Shown here: in pieces, positions 16,918 to 25,562 of the stretch
Layout: every line of letters starts with the position of its first letter
Position numbering within the stretch: the first letter of the stretch is position 1
Assembly: GCF_013409865.1 (NCBI RefSeq)
Contig: NZ_JACCBM010000001.1
Coordinates: 3,100,001 to 3,164,000, forward strand
Direction of reading: 5' to 3'
Length of the DNA stretch: 64,000 bases
Source of the DNA: Herbiconiux flava
Lineage (GTDB): Bacteria > Actinomycetota > Actinomycetes > Actinomycetales > Microbacteriaceae
Notes under the pieces: generated by a model
What the model was told of the DNA's origin: nothing
What the model saw: the letters and a program-made list of their open reading frames with translations, nothing else
The model's database searches: none
Program-made: the position numbers and the translations under genes

Positions 16918-18171
16918 TCAGGCCAGCTCGACCACCACGAGGGCCCGCCCGGTGCCGAGATCGATCGTGTGCCGGCCGAGGCGGGTGAACAGCGGCCACA
17001 CGGCCGGGTCGATCGCACGGCGGTGAGTACCCGCGAGCGCGAACGCGATGGCCGGCGGCGCCCCGGCCCCCGGCCGCGACGGCACGAGGGTGAGGTCGAG
17101 CGCCGGAGCCGACGGCGGGGCGGTCGCCACCAGCAGCCACACCAGCGCCAGCACGAGCTGCCGCTGCTCCGTGCCGAGGCGTGCGGCCAGCAGCGAGGGG
17201 TCGACGATGCGCACGACGTCGCCGAGGTGCTCCGACTCCGAGACGGCGAGTTGCAGCCAGGTCTGCTCGTGGTCGGCCAGCAGCGCGAGGCGCAGCCCGT
17301 CGCCGAGCTGAGCTGCGGATGCGGCCGTCTGCGCGTCGATCGCCCGGCCCGCCGGCAGGGCCGCGACCCCGGCCAGCAGGCGCTCGGCGTCACCGTCGAG
17401 GCGCCGCAGCTCTGAGGCCGCGAGCACCCCGTGCCCGAGCGCGGGGGCGGTGACGAGACTGCCCGTGACCGCCTGGTCGATGGTGCGGCCTAGATAGCGG
17501 TCGGCCGCCTGGATCATCGACACCCCCGCCAGGACGGGCGCCAGCCCGAGCAGCACCCCGGTGACCCCCGTCGAGAGGCTCTGCGGGTCGTTCGCCCAGC
17601 CCAGCAGCACCGTGCCCGTGCCGGTGACGGCGAGAACCGCCGTGCCGACGACGCTCCAGCGCAGCGGCTGCCGCGGCAGGCAGGCGATCAGGCACGCGCC
17701 GAAGCCGATCGTCGCCGTCGGATAGACGCCCCGGCCGCCGTCGAGCAGGAACGCGCCGAGGTCGAGCAGCATCGCGGCGAAGCCCGACCCGATGACGAGC
17801 AGCGACAGCCGTGCCGGCAGGATGCCCCCGCGCAGCCGGGCGGCGAGGAACGACGCCGCGAACGTGACGATCAGCAGCCCCCACGCCACGAGCGACAGCC
17901 AGCGCCACTCCCCGTCGCCCCACGACCAGCCGAGCGACGCCAGCCCGCGGATGAGCAGCAGCACCGCGAACAGGTTGAAGCCGAGCCCGAGGTACCCGGC
18001 GCTGAGGTTCCGGTCACGACGGATGCGCGCCCGCAGCCGCCCCCGGGCCTCCGGCCCCCCGCGCATCCCGGCCAGCAGCTGAGCGAGCGACCCGGCCCGC
18101 CCCGCGACGGCCTCCTCGCCACCGCCACCGCCGAGGGCCGCCGTTCGCGGGCTCGGGCGGACGGGCGTCAC
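16918..18171 (-). CDS. Membrane protein of unknown function coupled to a sensor kinase
   Basis: 417 residues. After a charged N-terminus (to about residue 50) there are roughly six membrane helices (about 52-75, 85-105, 118-135, 145-190 and 195-215). A soluble C-terminal domain of about 190 residues begins near ASELRRLDGDAERLL. This domain has the size of a kinase dimerisation/ATPase region but shows no H-box, N-box or glycine motifs. The GTG start overlaps the TGA of the sensor kinase gene (GTGA). It may be a non-catalytic partner of the kinase. I do not recognise a named family. Confidence 0.7.
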   Translation of the reverse strand: MTPVRPSPRTAALGGGGGEEAVAGRAGSLAQLLAGMRGGPEARGRLRARIRRDRNLSAGYLGLGFNLFAVLLLIRGLASLGWSWGDGEWRWLSLVAWGLLIVTFAASFLAARLRGGILPARLSLLVIGSGFAAMLLDLGAFLLDGGRGVYPTATIGFGACLIACLPRQPLRWSVVGTAVLAVTGTGTVLLGWANDPQSLSTGVTGVLLGLAPVLAGVSMIQAADRYLGRTIDQAVTGSLVTAPALGHGVLAASELRRLDGDAERLLAGVAALPAGRAIDAQTAASAAQLGDGLRLALLADHEQTWLQLAVSESEHLGDVVRIVDPSLLAARLGTEQRQLVLALVWLLVATAPPSAPALDLTLVPSRPGAGAPPAIAFALAGTHRRAIDPAVWPLFTRLGRHTIDLGTGRALVVVELA

Positions 18172-19406
18172 CGGGGCACCTCGATCAGCACCGTCGTGCC
18201 GCGACCCGGCGAGGAGAAGACGCGCAGCGAGCCGCCGGCCTCGGCGAGGCGGCGGTGGACGGCGTCGATGGCGGCCTCGGCCGCCGACGGGCGCGCCGGC
18301 GGGACCGCTGCCGCGAAGCCGTCGCCACTGTCGGTGACCACCGCGCGCAGCCTCGTGTCGTCGCCGCTCAGGGTGACGTCGGCCGCCCGGACTCCCCCGT
18401 GGCGCCGCACCACCTCGAGGGAGTCGGCGACCGCGCCGACCAGTGCGGCCCGGCTCGCGGGAGTCACGTCTCCGGTCTCCTCCCCGTGCCAGGTCGCATC
18501 CATCCCGTGCACCTGGCACCAGGCCCGGACGGTCGCCCAGGGGTCGGCCGTGGCGGCGGCGAGCGGCAGCGCATCCGCCGGCAGTCCGTGTGGTCCCGGC
18601 TGGCCGCGCTGGCCGCGCTGGCCGCCGAGCGTGCCCTCGGTGCGCAGCTGTTCGAGCAGGGCGCTGTCGTTCGCCGCCTGCGCCCGCAGGGTCTCGGGCG
18701 GGACGCCCTGGCCGGAGTGCGCGATCAGCGTGAGGGTCGCCAGCACGGTGTCGTGCATCATCCGGGCGCCGTAGCGCAGCTCGGCCTCCGCCTCGGTCGA
18801 ACGGCGTTCGGCGGCGTAGCTCTCCCGCAGCCGCGCCTGGCCGATCTCGGCCTGCCGGGCACTGCGCGCGAGCCACAGCCCGGCGCCGAGCATCGCGGTC
18901 CAGCCCCCGACGATCGCGAGCACGACGAACGGTGCCCGCCCGGTGGACACGGTGCCCGCCCACGCCAGCACGGACACCGGCAGCACCGTCACCGCCACGA
19001 TCAGGCCGAGCGCGCGCAGCTCGGCCACAGCGACGAAGAGCGACGGCACCGCCATCGACGCCAGCGCCGTGATGGTGGCCAGGGTGGGGTTGTCGTCGAC
19101 GCCGGCCCCGGGCAGCAGGAAGGTGCCGAGCGTGGCCAGGGCGGCGCAGTAGGTCAGCGTGACCACGAGCCGGCCGTTCCGCGGCGTCAGGGCGAGGAAC
19201 CCGATCGTCATCAGCAGCATGCCGACGAGCGTCGGGACGAACGCCGCGATGCTCGCGTGCTCGGGAACGGCGAGGTTCACGGCGGCGCAGACGGTGGCGA
19301 CCACCCCGAAGCGGCGGGCGCAGATGATGCCGAGCCTCAGCTGCTCGCCCGAACCCGGCGCCCCCGGCACGGAGGGCGCTTCCGGTGCCGGGAGGTGGGT
19401 CGCCAT
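18168..19406 (-). CDS. NarL-type sensor histidine kinase, possibly degenerate
   Basis: 412 residues. Residues 25-185 hold about five or six membrane helices with very short loops, so it may sense the membrane itself. A coiled region follows, then MMHDTVLATLTLIA, where the H in HDT is the expected phospho-accepting histidine. The ATPase domain keeps DSGDGF and SSPGRGTTV, but the N-box position reads DSLEVVRRHGG, lacking the usual asparagine. It is coupled to the membrane gene at 16918 and divergent from a response regulator 92 bases away, its likely partner. A leaderless -10 precedes the start. Confidence 0.8.
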   Translation of the reverse strand: MATHLPAPEAPSVPGAPGSGEQLRLGIICARRFGVVATVCAAVNLAVPEHASIAAFVPTLVGMLLMTIGFLALTPRNGRLVVTLTYCAALATLGTFLLPGAGVDDNPTLATITALASMAVPSLFVAVAELRALGLIVAVTVLPVSVLAWAGTVSTGRAPFVVLAIVGGWTAMLGAGLWLARSARQAEIGQARLRESYAAERRSTEAEAELRYGARMMHDTVLATLTLIAHSGQGVPPETLRAQAANDSALLEQLRTEGTLGGQRGQRGQPGPHGLPADALPLAAATADPWATVRAWCQVHGMDATWHGEETGDVTPASRAALVGAVADSLEVVRRHGGVRAADVTLSGDDTRLRAVVTDSGDGFAAAVPPARPSAAEAAIDAVHRRLAEAGGSLRVFSSPGRGTTVLIEVPR

Positions 19407-19412
19407 CTGTCG

Positions 19413-19418
19413 AAGATA
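19413..19418 (-). promoter_or_regulatory. Leaderless -10 element of the sensor kinase gene
   Basis: TATCTT on the minus strand ends 6 bases before ATG 19406. The response regulator gene starts in the opposite direction within 92 bases. Confidence 0.5.
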
Positions 19419-19498
19419 GCGCGGCCGGCCGGCGCCTCCGACGATTGCCCCGGAAGGGGGGACCGTGCAGCCCGGGGCGGCATGGGAGGCTTGCGCCT

Positions 19499-20179
19499 AT
19501 GGCCAGGGACGTTGTTCGCATCGCGATCGTCGACGACCACCGGATGCTCCTGACCGCCCTGACCGAGTGGATCAAGAGCGCGGCCGACGACATCGTCTGC
19601 GTCGCGGCGGTGACGACGTGGCCCGAGCTGCTCGCGCATCCGGAGTTCCCCGTCGACGTGGTGCTGCTCGACCTCGATCTGAAGGACGACCTGCCGGTCT
19701 CGATCAAGCTCCGCGCGCTCGACACCGCCGGGGTCAAGACCGTCATGATGAGCACCTACTCCGAGCCAGCGGTGGTGCGGGAGGCCCTCGCGGCCGGCGC
19801 CCACGGCTACATCGTCAAGAGCGAGGGCGCCGAGACGATCGTCGAGGCCATCCGCCTGGCACTGGCCGGCAACCGCTTCGTGTCGCCGCTCGTGGGGCTG
19901 CAGCTCGACGCCGCTCCGGCGATGGCGAAGCTGAGTGCGCAGGAGCGGCGGGTGATGGCGCTGTACGGCTCGGGCGAGTCGGCCAAGCGGATCGCGACCG
20001 TGCTGCAGATCACCGAGCAGACGGCCAAGTCGCACCTGAAGCGGCTGCGGGCGAAGTACCGGCTGGCGGGCATCGACGTCGGCTCGAAGGTGGCGCTGCG
20101 CAACCAGGCCATCCGCGACGGCCTCATCCTGCTCGACGACACGGGCCGCACGCCCGCGGCGGCCACCGAAGACGCCTGA
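19499..20179 (+). CDS. NarL/FixJ-type response regulator
   Basis: 226 residues. The receiver domain has VDDH acidic residues near the start, the phospho-acceptor in VVLLDLDL (about residue 61), the conserved serine/threonine in MMSTYS and the lysine in YIVKSE. The C-terminal helix-turn-helix reads RIATVLQITEQTAKSHLKR. All phosphorelay residues are intact, unlike the paired kinase. ATG 19499 follows GGGAGG by 9 bases. Divergence from the kinase operon suggests autoregulation through the shared spacer; no clear operator repeat is seen. Confidence 0.9.
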   Translation: MARDVVRIAIVDDHRMLLTALTEWIKSAADDIVCVAAVTTWPELLAHPEFPVDVVLLDLDLKDDLPVSIKLRALDTAGVKTVMMSTYSEPAVVREALAAGAHGYIVKSEGAETIVEAIRLALAGNRFVSPLVGLQLDAAPAMAKLSAQERRVMALYGSGESAKRIATVLQITEQTAKSHLKRLRAKYRLAGIDVGSKVALRNQAIRDGLILLDDTGRTPAAATEDA

Positions 20180-20199
20180 CGGCGTCCGGGGCTGCGAAC

Positions 20200-20220
20200 C
20201 CCGGGGCTGCGAGCCCCGGG
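20200..20220. terminator. GC-rich hairpin between convergent genes
   Basis: CCCGGGGCT, a GCG loop and AGCCCCGGG make a perfect 9-base-pair stem. Partial copies of the same GGGGCTGCG and CAGCCCCGGGCCTCCG words surround it (20187-20256). The spacer separates the response regulator from the converging beta-amylase gene. No T-run is present. Confidence 0.5.
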
Positions 20221-20257
20221 CCTCCGGTCACCTCGTTGCGCAGCCCCGGGCCTCCGC

Positions 20258-21811
20258 TCAATGGAAGTCGCGCAGGAAGCGCTCGAACTCGCTGCGGCCC
20301 GGCGCGCCCGGCCGCGACACGTCGGAGATGCGCAGCACCGTCAGCCCGCGGTAGGCGGTCGGCCACCCGCTGAAGGCGTCGCGGATGTGCGACCAGCCGA
20401 CCGTCGAGGGCGACCCCGCACTGCCGAGGCTGCCCGCGAGCGCGTTCTCGCCCTTCAGGGTGACGTTCGCCCGCGAGGCCGCCGCACCGACCCAGGTCAC
20501 GAGCGACGCGGCGTCGGAGTAGGCATGATCTGCGCCGTCCCACTCCCGCCCGTCGGGCATCTCGAGCGCCGTGAAGTGCAGCGTGATCGGGTGGGTGGGC
20601 GCCGACGCACCGTCGCCACGGGTCTCGAGATCGTGCACGAGCCCCATCACCCCGTCGTAGCCGTGCCCCGTTGAGACGTCGTTGTACGCCTGGTCGGTGT
20701 GCACGAGCCCGGCCGCGATCTCGGGCACCCGCCGCACCGGGCTGGTCGCCATGGTCTGCCAGTGCACCCCGGGCACCTTGAGCCCGAGCGGCACGGCGGC
20801 GAACGGCCCGTCGAAGGCGCGGATGGCCTGCACCATGACGTCATGCCCGTGCGAGAGCAGGCTCTCGCTGTACCAGCGGGTGAAGTCGCGCCCGTACTGC
20901 AACGACGCGTACGACCCCGAGGTGATGAAGCGGTCGTGGTCGGTGGGCGGCGTGATGGCCGCGTAGCCGAGGCCCGGGATCGACCAGGCGGTGCCCACCC
21001 CGGCCACCGAACCGTACTTCGCGACGGCCCAGTCGGCGAAGTCGCGCACCGCGGTGTCGGTGTAGCTCTGGAACGTGCCGCGATTCGGGTAGGCCGCGGG
21101 GCTGCCCGGCGCCGTGTCGTCGTGGTGGGCGTAGGAGGGGTAGCGAAGTTCACCGGCCGGACCGGTGCCGATGGTGATCTCCTGGATGCGGCCCCGGTAG
21201 TCGGTGGTGCCGCTGCTGTAATGGTCTTCGAACGCGTTCATGAAGTCGCGCATGTCGACCAGCGCCCGGTCGACGCCGACGCCCCACGGAGCCACCGCCT
21301 CGCGGTTCTGGTTGCCGTACTCGCTGCGGTAGAAGTCGTCGACCGGGGCGCTCGCGCACGGGCCGTAGATGCCGCAGATCTGGTAGGGCTCCCACACCCA
21401 CGACGGGATGGGGATCGTCTTGCACTCGTCTCCGACGTTGCCGCCGCACTGGTGGAACGACATCATCGGCACCAGATCGAGCCCGGCGGAGGTGGCCGCC
21501 TTGAAGAGCTTGTCGTAGTAGCCCCAGTCGAAGCCGCCCCGCGTCGGTTCGGCCTTGCCCCACCAGACGTCGACGGCGAGCGCGTCGACCCCCTGCGAGT
21601 CGGCGACCGCGAGCGAGGCGGTGAATGCCCGCCAGTCGGGCCCGTCGCTCGCCCAGTCCTCGACGAAGAGGGGGGCCATGACGTTGACCGTCGACGCGGC
21701 CCCCGGCGCGGCCGAGGCCGGCGCAGCGGGGGCCGTCGAGGTGAGACCGGCGGTCAGGAGGGCGGTGGCCGCGACTGCGACCCCCACGCGGGAGAGGATG
21801 CGAGATGACAT
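20258..21811 (-). CDS. Secreted beta-amylase, glycoside hydrolase family 14
   Basis: 517 residues. Residues 1 to about 35 are a signal peptide. SFHQCGGNVGD at 118-128 is a GH14 signature, GPAGELRYPSY puts the catalytic acid at E221, and LKGENAL puts the catalytic base at E455; LKVPGVHWQ is also typical. The enzyme releases maltose from the non-reducing ends of starch-like glucans outside the cell. No starch-binding domain, alpha-amylase or sugar transporter is adjacent. Extra cysteines in DECKTIP, YQICGIYGPC may form disulfides. A leaderless -10 precedes the ATG at 21811. GH14 is common in plants and uncommon in bacteria. Confidence 0.92.
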   Translation of the reverse strand: MSSRILSRVGVAVAATALLTAGLTSTAPAAPASAAPGAASTVNVMAPLFVEDWASDGPDWRAFTASLAVADSQGVDALAVDVWWGKAEPTRGGFDWGYYDKLFKAATSAGLDLVPMMSFHQCGGNVGDECKTIPIPSWVWEPYQICGIYGPCASAPVDDFYRSEYGNQNREAVAPWGVGVDRALVDMRDFMNAFEDHYSSGTTDYRGRIQEITIGTGPAGELRYPSYAHHDDTAPGSPAAYPNRGTFQSYTDTAVRDFADWAVAKYGSVAGVGTAWSIPGLGYAAITPPTDHDRFITSGSYASLQYGRDFTRWYSESLLSHGHDVMVQAIRAFDGPFAAVPLGLKVPGVHWQTMATSPVRRVPEIAAGLVHTDQAYNDVSTGHGYDGVMGLVHDLETRGDGASAPTHPITLHFTALEMPDGREWDGADHAYSDAASLVTWVGAAASRANVTLKGENALAGSLGSAGSPSTVGWSHIRDAFSGWPTAYRGLTVLRISDVSRPGAPGRSEFERFLRDFH

Positions 21812-21817
21812 CCCCCC

Positions 21818-21823
21818 ACGCTA
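21818..21823 (-). promoter_or_regulatory. Leaderless -10 element of the beta-amylase gene
   Basis: TAGCGT on the minus strand ends 6 bases (GGGGGG) before ATG 21811. The G-run could also serve as a weak ribosome site. Confidence 0.45.
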
Positions 21824-21861
21824 GGGACGCGGAGCCACCGCCCTACCTGAGTACTTTCCAC

Positions 21862-23622
21862 CTACTCCTGGTCGCGGGACGCGGGCGAAGAAGCCGACGA
21901 CACCGACGACGCCGGCGTGACCGACGGCCGGCGCATCCGCACCGCCACCAGCACGATGCCCGCACCCAGCGCCAGCACGGCGAGCGGGATCGCGGCGAGC
22001 GCCCCCGACACGTCGGCACCGGTCGCCGCGAGCGAGCCCTTGCCCGACCCGGGCGCCGGAGCGGCCGTGGGAGCGGCCGTCGGGGGCGCCGCGGTGGCCG
22101 TCGGCGTCGGGGTCGGCGTCGGGGTCGGGGTCGGCGTGGGGTCGACACCCGGGCGGATCGCCGAGAGGTCGTTCGACAGCGACGCCGTCACCGACGCGAT
22201 GGCGCCGAGGTTGATGCCGAGCGCCTCCGTGCTGATGTTGTCGATGTCGTCGCCCGCGGCGTGGTAGTTCGGGTCGTACGCCTCACCGGCGGTGCCACCG
22301 AAGCGCTCGGCCTCGGCCGCGGTCTTGATGTCCTCGGCACCGGTGAACAGGCCGGAAGCCGGCACGCCGTTGTCGATGAACGCCTGGTAGTCGCTGCGCC
22401 CGTCGAAGTTCGTGCCCTGGTGCGCCTGGCCGATGCCGTCGAAGTAGTCCGTCAGTGCCTTCTCGGTCGCGATCGAGCCCTCAGGGATGTTGACCGCCGG
22501 GTCGACCTCCGTGTCGGAGCCGTCGGCGTCGTAGACCCCGATGATGTAGTTCGGCGAGCCGACCATGTCGAAGTTGAGGTAGGTCGCGATCTTGCCGAGC
22601 TCCTCCTCCGGCAGGCTGTAGACGTACTCGGTCGAGCCGACCAGGCCGACCTCCTCCGCACCCCACCAGCCGAAGCGCACGGCGTGGTCGAGCTGCCCCG
22701 ACCCGGCCAGCTGCACGGCGGCCTCGAGGATCGAGGCCGAGCCGCTGCCGTTGTCGTTGATCCCGGGGCCCGCGGGCACCGAGTCGAGGTGCGCCCCGAG
22801 CATGACGACGTTCTCGTGGTCGTCGGCGTTCGGCGTCTCGGCCACGATGTTGAAGGTGTCGACGGTGGTGGTCGTCTGCTCGATCGTGAGGTCGACCAGG
22901 GTCGGGCCCTCGGCGATGGCGGCGAGCGCGTCGGCGCCCTCCTCGGGGGTGAGGCCGACACCGGGCACGAGCCCGTCGACCGGCTCGCCGTAGGTGCCGT
23001 TCAGGGCTCCCGGCTCGTTGTTGTAGACGAGGATCGCGACGGCCCCCGCGGCTCCGGCCGCGAGCGACTTCTGCGAGAAGGCGCACTCGCCGCGGCTGAC
23101 CACGGCGACCTTGCCGGTGGCGTCGACGCCGTCCCAGGCCGCGGCGTCGCAGCCGAGCGGCGTGGCCGGGGCCACCAGCTCGGCGTCGACGATGCCGTCG
23201 ACCGGTGTGCTGGGGGTGAACTCCATCAGCACGCGCTCGGGCGTGGCCGGGTCGATCGCGCCGGTGGCGGGGTCGTAGGTGGTGGCGGTTCCGAGCAGAT
23301 CGATCGAGAAGGCCTCCACCGACTGCGTCGTCGCCTGGAAGTCCTGCCGCACCGGCTCGTAGCCCGCCTCGCGCAGAACGCCCTCGATGTACTGCCCACT
23401 CTCTTCGTAGCCGGGCGTTCCGATGGCGCGGGTGCCGTCGTTGGCATCCGCGATGTCCTGCAGGGCCTGCAGGTGGCCCATCACTGCTTCGACCGTGACC
23501 CGCTCCTCGAGATCGACGGGGTCGACGGCGTACGCGGCCGAGGCTCCGAAACCGGCGACCCCCGCGACCATCACCCCCGTTCCGATCCCGATCGCTGCGA
23601 GTCTCCGATGACGTCTGATCAC
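21862..23622 (-). CDS. Secreted M28-family metallopeptidase with PA domain and LAXTG anchor
   Basis: 586 residues. A signal peptide (1 to about 32) leads to a PA domain (about 135-235) inserted in an M28 zinc aminopeptidase. Visible metal and catalytic residues are H278 and D280 (GAHLDS), D290, E323/E324 (WWGAEEVG), D in FDMVG and H in YHAAGDD. A Thr-Pro repeat linker (14 residues or more) leads to LAATG at 531-535, a membrane helix and a basic tail, so it should be fixed to the wall by a class E sortase. GTG 23622 follows GGGGAGA. Removing N-terminal residues from peptides outside the cell is the family role. Confidence 0.92.
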   Translation of the reverse strand: MIRRHRRLAAIGIGTGVMVAGVAGFGASAAYAVDPVDLEERVTVEAVMGHLQALQDIADANDGTRAIGTPGYEESGQYIEGVLREAGYEPVRQDFQATTQSVEAFSIDLLGTATTYDPATGAIDPATPERVLMEFTPSTPVDGIVDAELVAPATPLGCDAAAWDGVDATGKVAVVSRGECAFSQKSLAAGAAGAVAILVYNNEPGALNGTYGEPVDGLVPGVGLTPEEGADALAAIAEGPTLVDLTIEQTTTTVDTFNIVAETPNADDHENVVMLGAHLDSVPAGPGINDNGSGSASILEAAVQLAGSGQLDHAVRFGWWGAEEVGLVGSTEYVYSLPEEELGKIATYLNFDMVGSPNYIIGVYDADGSDTEVDPAVNIPEGSIATEKALTDYFDGIGQAHQGTNFDGRSDYQAFIDNGVPASGLFTGAEDIKTAAEAERFGGTAGEAYDPNYHAAGDDIDNISTEALGINLGAIASVTASLSNDLSAIRPGVDPTPTPTPTPTPTPTATAAPPTAAPTAAPAPGSGKGSLAATGADVSGALAAIPLAVLALGAGIVLVAVRMRRPSVTPASSVSSASSPASRDQE

Positions 23623-23727
23623 GTGGTTCTCCCCTTGAGTGGCGTGAAGTGTTTCCGGAAGGCTACCCCCGTGGAGGGGGCATCGAGCAAGGGGTAACCT
23701 GATCGAAACATCAGGAGGCAGCCGGCC

Positions 23728-24042
23728 ATGAGCGACGACCCGACGAAGATGGGCAACCAGCCCTCCCTGACCACCTCCACCGGCACGATCTGGCTCGTGG
23801 TGGGCGGCATCATGGCGGCCATCTCGGTGGTGCTCCTGCTCGCCCTGCAGCAGGTCGACTCGAGCGGCGTCGCCCTGCTCGGAGTGGTGCTCATCGTGCT
23901 CTCCTACCTCGTCATGGTCGAGGCGCGCCTGCTGATGCGCAACCTGCACCGGCGCCTGATCGTGCTCGCCACCTTCTTCGGCATCATCGCCGTGCTCGCT
24001 CTCGTCTTCGTCGTGCTGATCGGCATCTCCGCCGTCGACTGA
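23728..24042 (+). CDS. Small three-helix membrane protein, unknown
   Basis: 104 residues with a short polar N-terminus and three hydrophobic helices (about 20-42, 46-66 and 77-100), separated by an RLLMRNLHRR basic loop. AGGAGG stands 10 bases before ATG 23728 and a TAACCT -10 lies at 23695-23700. No family is recognised. The start is divergent from the M28 peptidase. Confidence 0.75.
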   Translation: MSDDPTKMGNQPSLTTSTGTIWLVVGGIMAAISVVLLLALQQVDSSGVALLGVVLIVLSYLVMVEARLLMRNLHRRLIVLATFFGIIAVLALVFVVLIGISAVD

Positions 24043-24077
24043 GCGGGCGCGGCGCGACAGCTGGCGGCCGCCTCAGC

Positions 24078-24090
24078 ATTGTGTAACAAT
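24078..24090. promoter_or_regulatory. 13-base palindrome at the EamA start
   Basis: ATTGT, GTA, ACAAT form a perfect inverted repeat ending 5 bases before ATG 24096. TAACAA within it lies 6 bases before the ATG, where leaderless -10 elements occur elsewhere here. It may therefore be both promoter and operator. Confidence 0.35.
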
Positions 24091-24095
24091 CAGGC

Positions 24096-25079
24096 ATGCT
24101 CCCCGCCCTGGCCGTGCTCCTGGCCGCCGTCTGCTTCGGCACGACCGGCACGGCCCAGGCCTTCGCCCCCGGGGGCGCCGAGCCGCTCTCGGTCGGAGCC
24201 GCGCGCATCCTCGTCGGGGGCACCCTGCTGGCCCTGATCGCCGTCGGCTCCCGGATGCGCGGCCACACCCCGAGGTCGCAGCCCATCCCGAGACGTCCGA
24301 CCCGCGGCCGACTCCCCTCCTGGTCCCTCGTCGCGGTCGGCGCCGCCGGCGTCGTCGCCTACCAGCCCGCGTTCTTCGCCGGGACGAGCGCCAACGGCGT
24401 CGCGATCGGCACCGTGGTGGCCCTCGGCTCGGCCCCGGTCGTCACAGGACTCCTCGCCTGGCCACTAACCCGCCGGGCACCGAGAGCCCGGTGGAGCATT
24501 GCCACCGTCATCGCTCTGGCGGGGGTCGTGCTGATCAGCGGCGTCCTCACGCCGCCGGGAGCAGGCAGCGCATCCGGAGTCGACCTGCCCGGCCTGCTGG
24601 CCTCGCTCGGTGCCGGCCTCTCGTACGCGGTCTACACGCTCGCGAGCAAGGCGCTGCTCGACCGGGGTGCGACCCCGAGCGGGACGATGGGGGCCGTCTT
24701 CGGGGTCGCCGCGGCCGCCAGCCTGCCCCTGCTGCTCACGACCGACTGGAGCTGGCTGCTCACGCCCGGAGGACTCGCCGCCGCGCTCTGGCTCGGCGTC
24801 GTGACGACCGCTCTGGCCTACGTGCTCTTCGGCTGGGGGCTCGCCCGCCTGCCCGCCGCGACGGTCGCGACCCTCACCCTCGCCGAGCCGCTCACCGCGG
24901 CCCTGCTCGGCACCCTGCTGCTCGGCGAGGTGCTCGCGCCCGTGGCCGCGGTGGGGCTGGCGGTGCTCGCAGCGGGCATCCTTCTGCTCACCCTGCCGAC
25001 GAGGAACCGGGCCGGGCTCAGCCCTGAGCCGGGGCGCCCACATTCAGCCGTGAGCCAGGACGTTTCAGCTCAGCCGTGA
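24096..25079 (+). CDS. EamA/DMT-superfamily transporter
   Basis: 327 residues with ten predicted membrane helices arranged as two EamA repeats: ALAVLLAAVCFGTTGTAQAF opens the first and GLLASLGAGLSYAVYTLASK the second, with LAEPLTAALLGTLLLGE as the closing signature. The family exports metabolites or amino acids; the substrate is unknown. The last residues (HSAVSQDVSAQP) are encoded by a 26-base tandem repeat that runs past the stop codon, so the C-terminus has been extended or altered by duplication. Confidence 0.88.
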   Translation: MLPALAVLLAAVCFGTTGTAQAFAPGGAEPLSVGAARILVGGTLLALIAVGSRMRGHTPRSQPIPRRPTRGRLPSWSLVAVGAAGVVAYQPAFFAGTSANGVAIGTVVALGSAPVVTGLLAWPLTRRAPRARWSIATVIALAGVVLISGVLTPPGAGSASGVDLPGLLASLGAGLSYAVYTLASKALLDRGATPSGTMGAVFGVAAAASLPLLLTTDWSWLLTPGGLAAALWLGVVTTALAYVLFGWGLARLPAATVATLTLAEPLTAALLGTLLLGEVLAPVAAVGLAVLAAGILLLTLPTRNRAGLSPEPGRPHSAVSQDVSAQP

Positions 25080-25108
25080 AGCAGGACGTTTCAGCTCAGC
25101 CGTGAGCC
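25045..25108. repeat. 26-base tandem repeat, 2.5 copies
   Basis: CAGCCGTGAGCCAGGACGTT plus TCAGCT (25045-25070) is followed by a copy with two mismatches (25071-25096) and a partial third (25097-25108). The repeat spans the EamA stop codon and reaches to within 14 bases of the converging sufU stop. Confidence 0.85.
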
Positions 25109-25121
25109 GAGGCGGCCGGGC

Positions 25122-25562
25122 TCAGCCCTGCACCAGGGCGTGCTCGAGCGCCACCCACGGCAGCATGGCGCACTTGATGCGGGTGACGTAGCGCGAGACG
25201 CCGCCGAGGGCGACCGCGTCGCCGAGCAGCTCCTCGTCGCCCTCCACGGCGCCCTTGGACTGCATCAGCTCGCGGAAGGCGTCGATCCGCCGCGTGAGCT
25301 CGTCGGCCGGCAGCTCGTGGGCGAGGTCGCTCAGCAGCGAGGCCGAGGCGGTCGAGATGGAGCAGCCCTGCCCCTCCCAGCTCAGCGAGTCGACGACGCC
25401 GTCGGCACCGCGGTGCACGTTCAGCGTCACCTCGTCGCCGCAGGTCGGGTTGATCTGGTGCGAGGAGCCCGCGGCCCCGTCGCGCAGGCCGTAGCCGTGC
25501 TTCTCCTTCGAGTGGTCGAGGATGACCTGCTGATACATGCTCTCGAGCTCGCGCGAGGCCAT
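25122..25562 (-). CDS. sufU: SUF-type Fe-S assembly sulfur-transfer protein SufU
   Basis: 146 residues, IscU/SufU-like. The three conserved zinc/sulfur cysteines are in NPTCGDEV (about residue 42), GQGCSIS (about 67) and RIKCAMLPW (about 128), with the aspartate in CGDE. SufU relays persulfide sulfur from SufS to the SufBCD scaffold. The gene directly follows sufS: GTGATG at 25565-25560 overlaps the sufS TGA, so either GTG 25565 or ATG 25562 can start it; ATG is chosen. The rest of the SUF operon (sufBCD) is not here. Confidence 0.94.
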   Translation of the reverse strand: MASRELESMYQQVILDHSKEKHGYGLRDGAAGSSHQINPTCGDEVTLNVHRGADGVVDSLSWEGQGCSISTASASLLSDLAHELPADELTRRIDAFRELMQSKGAVEGDEELLGDAVALGGVSRYVTRIKCAMLPWVALEHALVQG

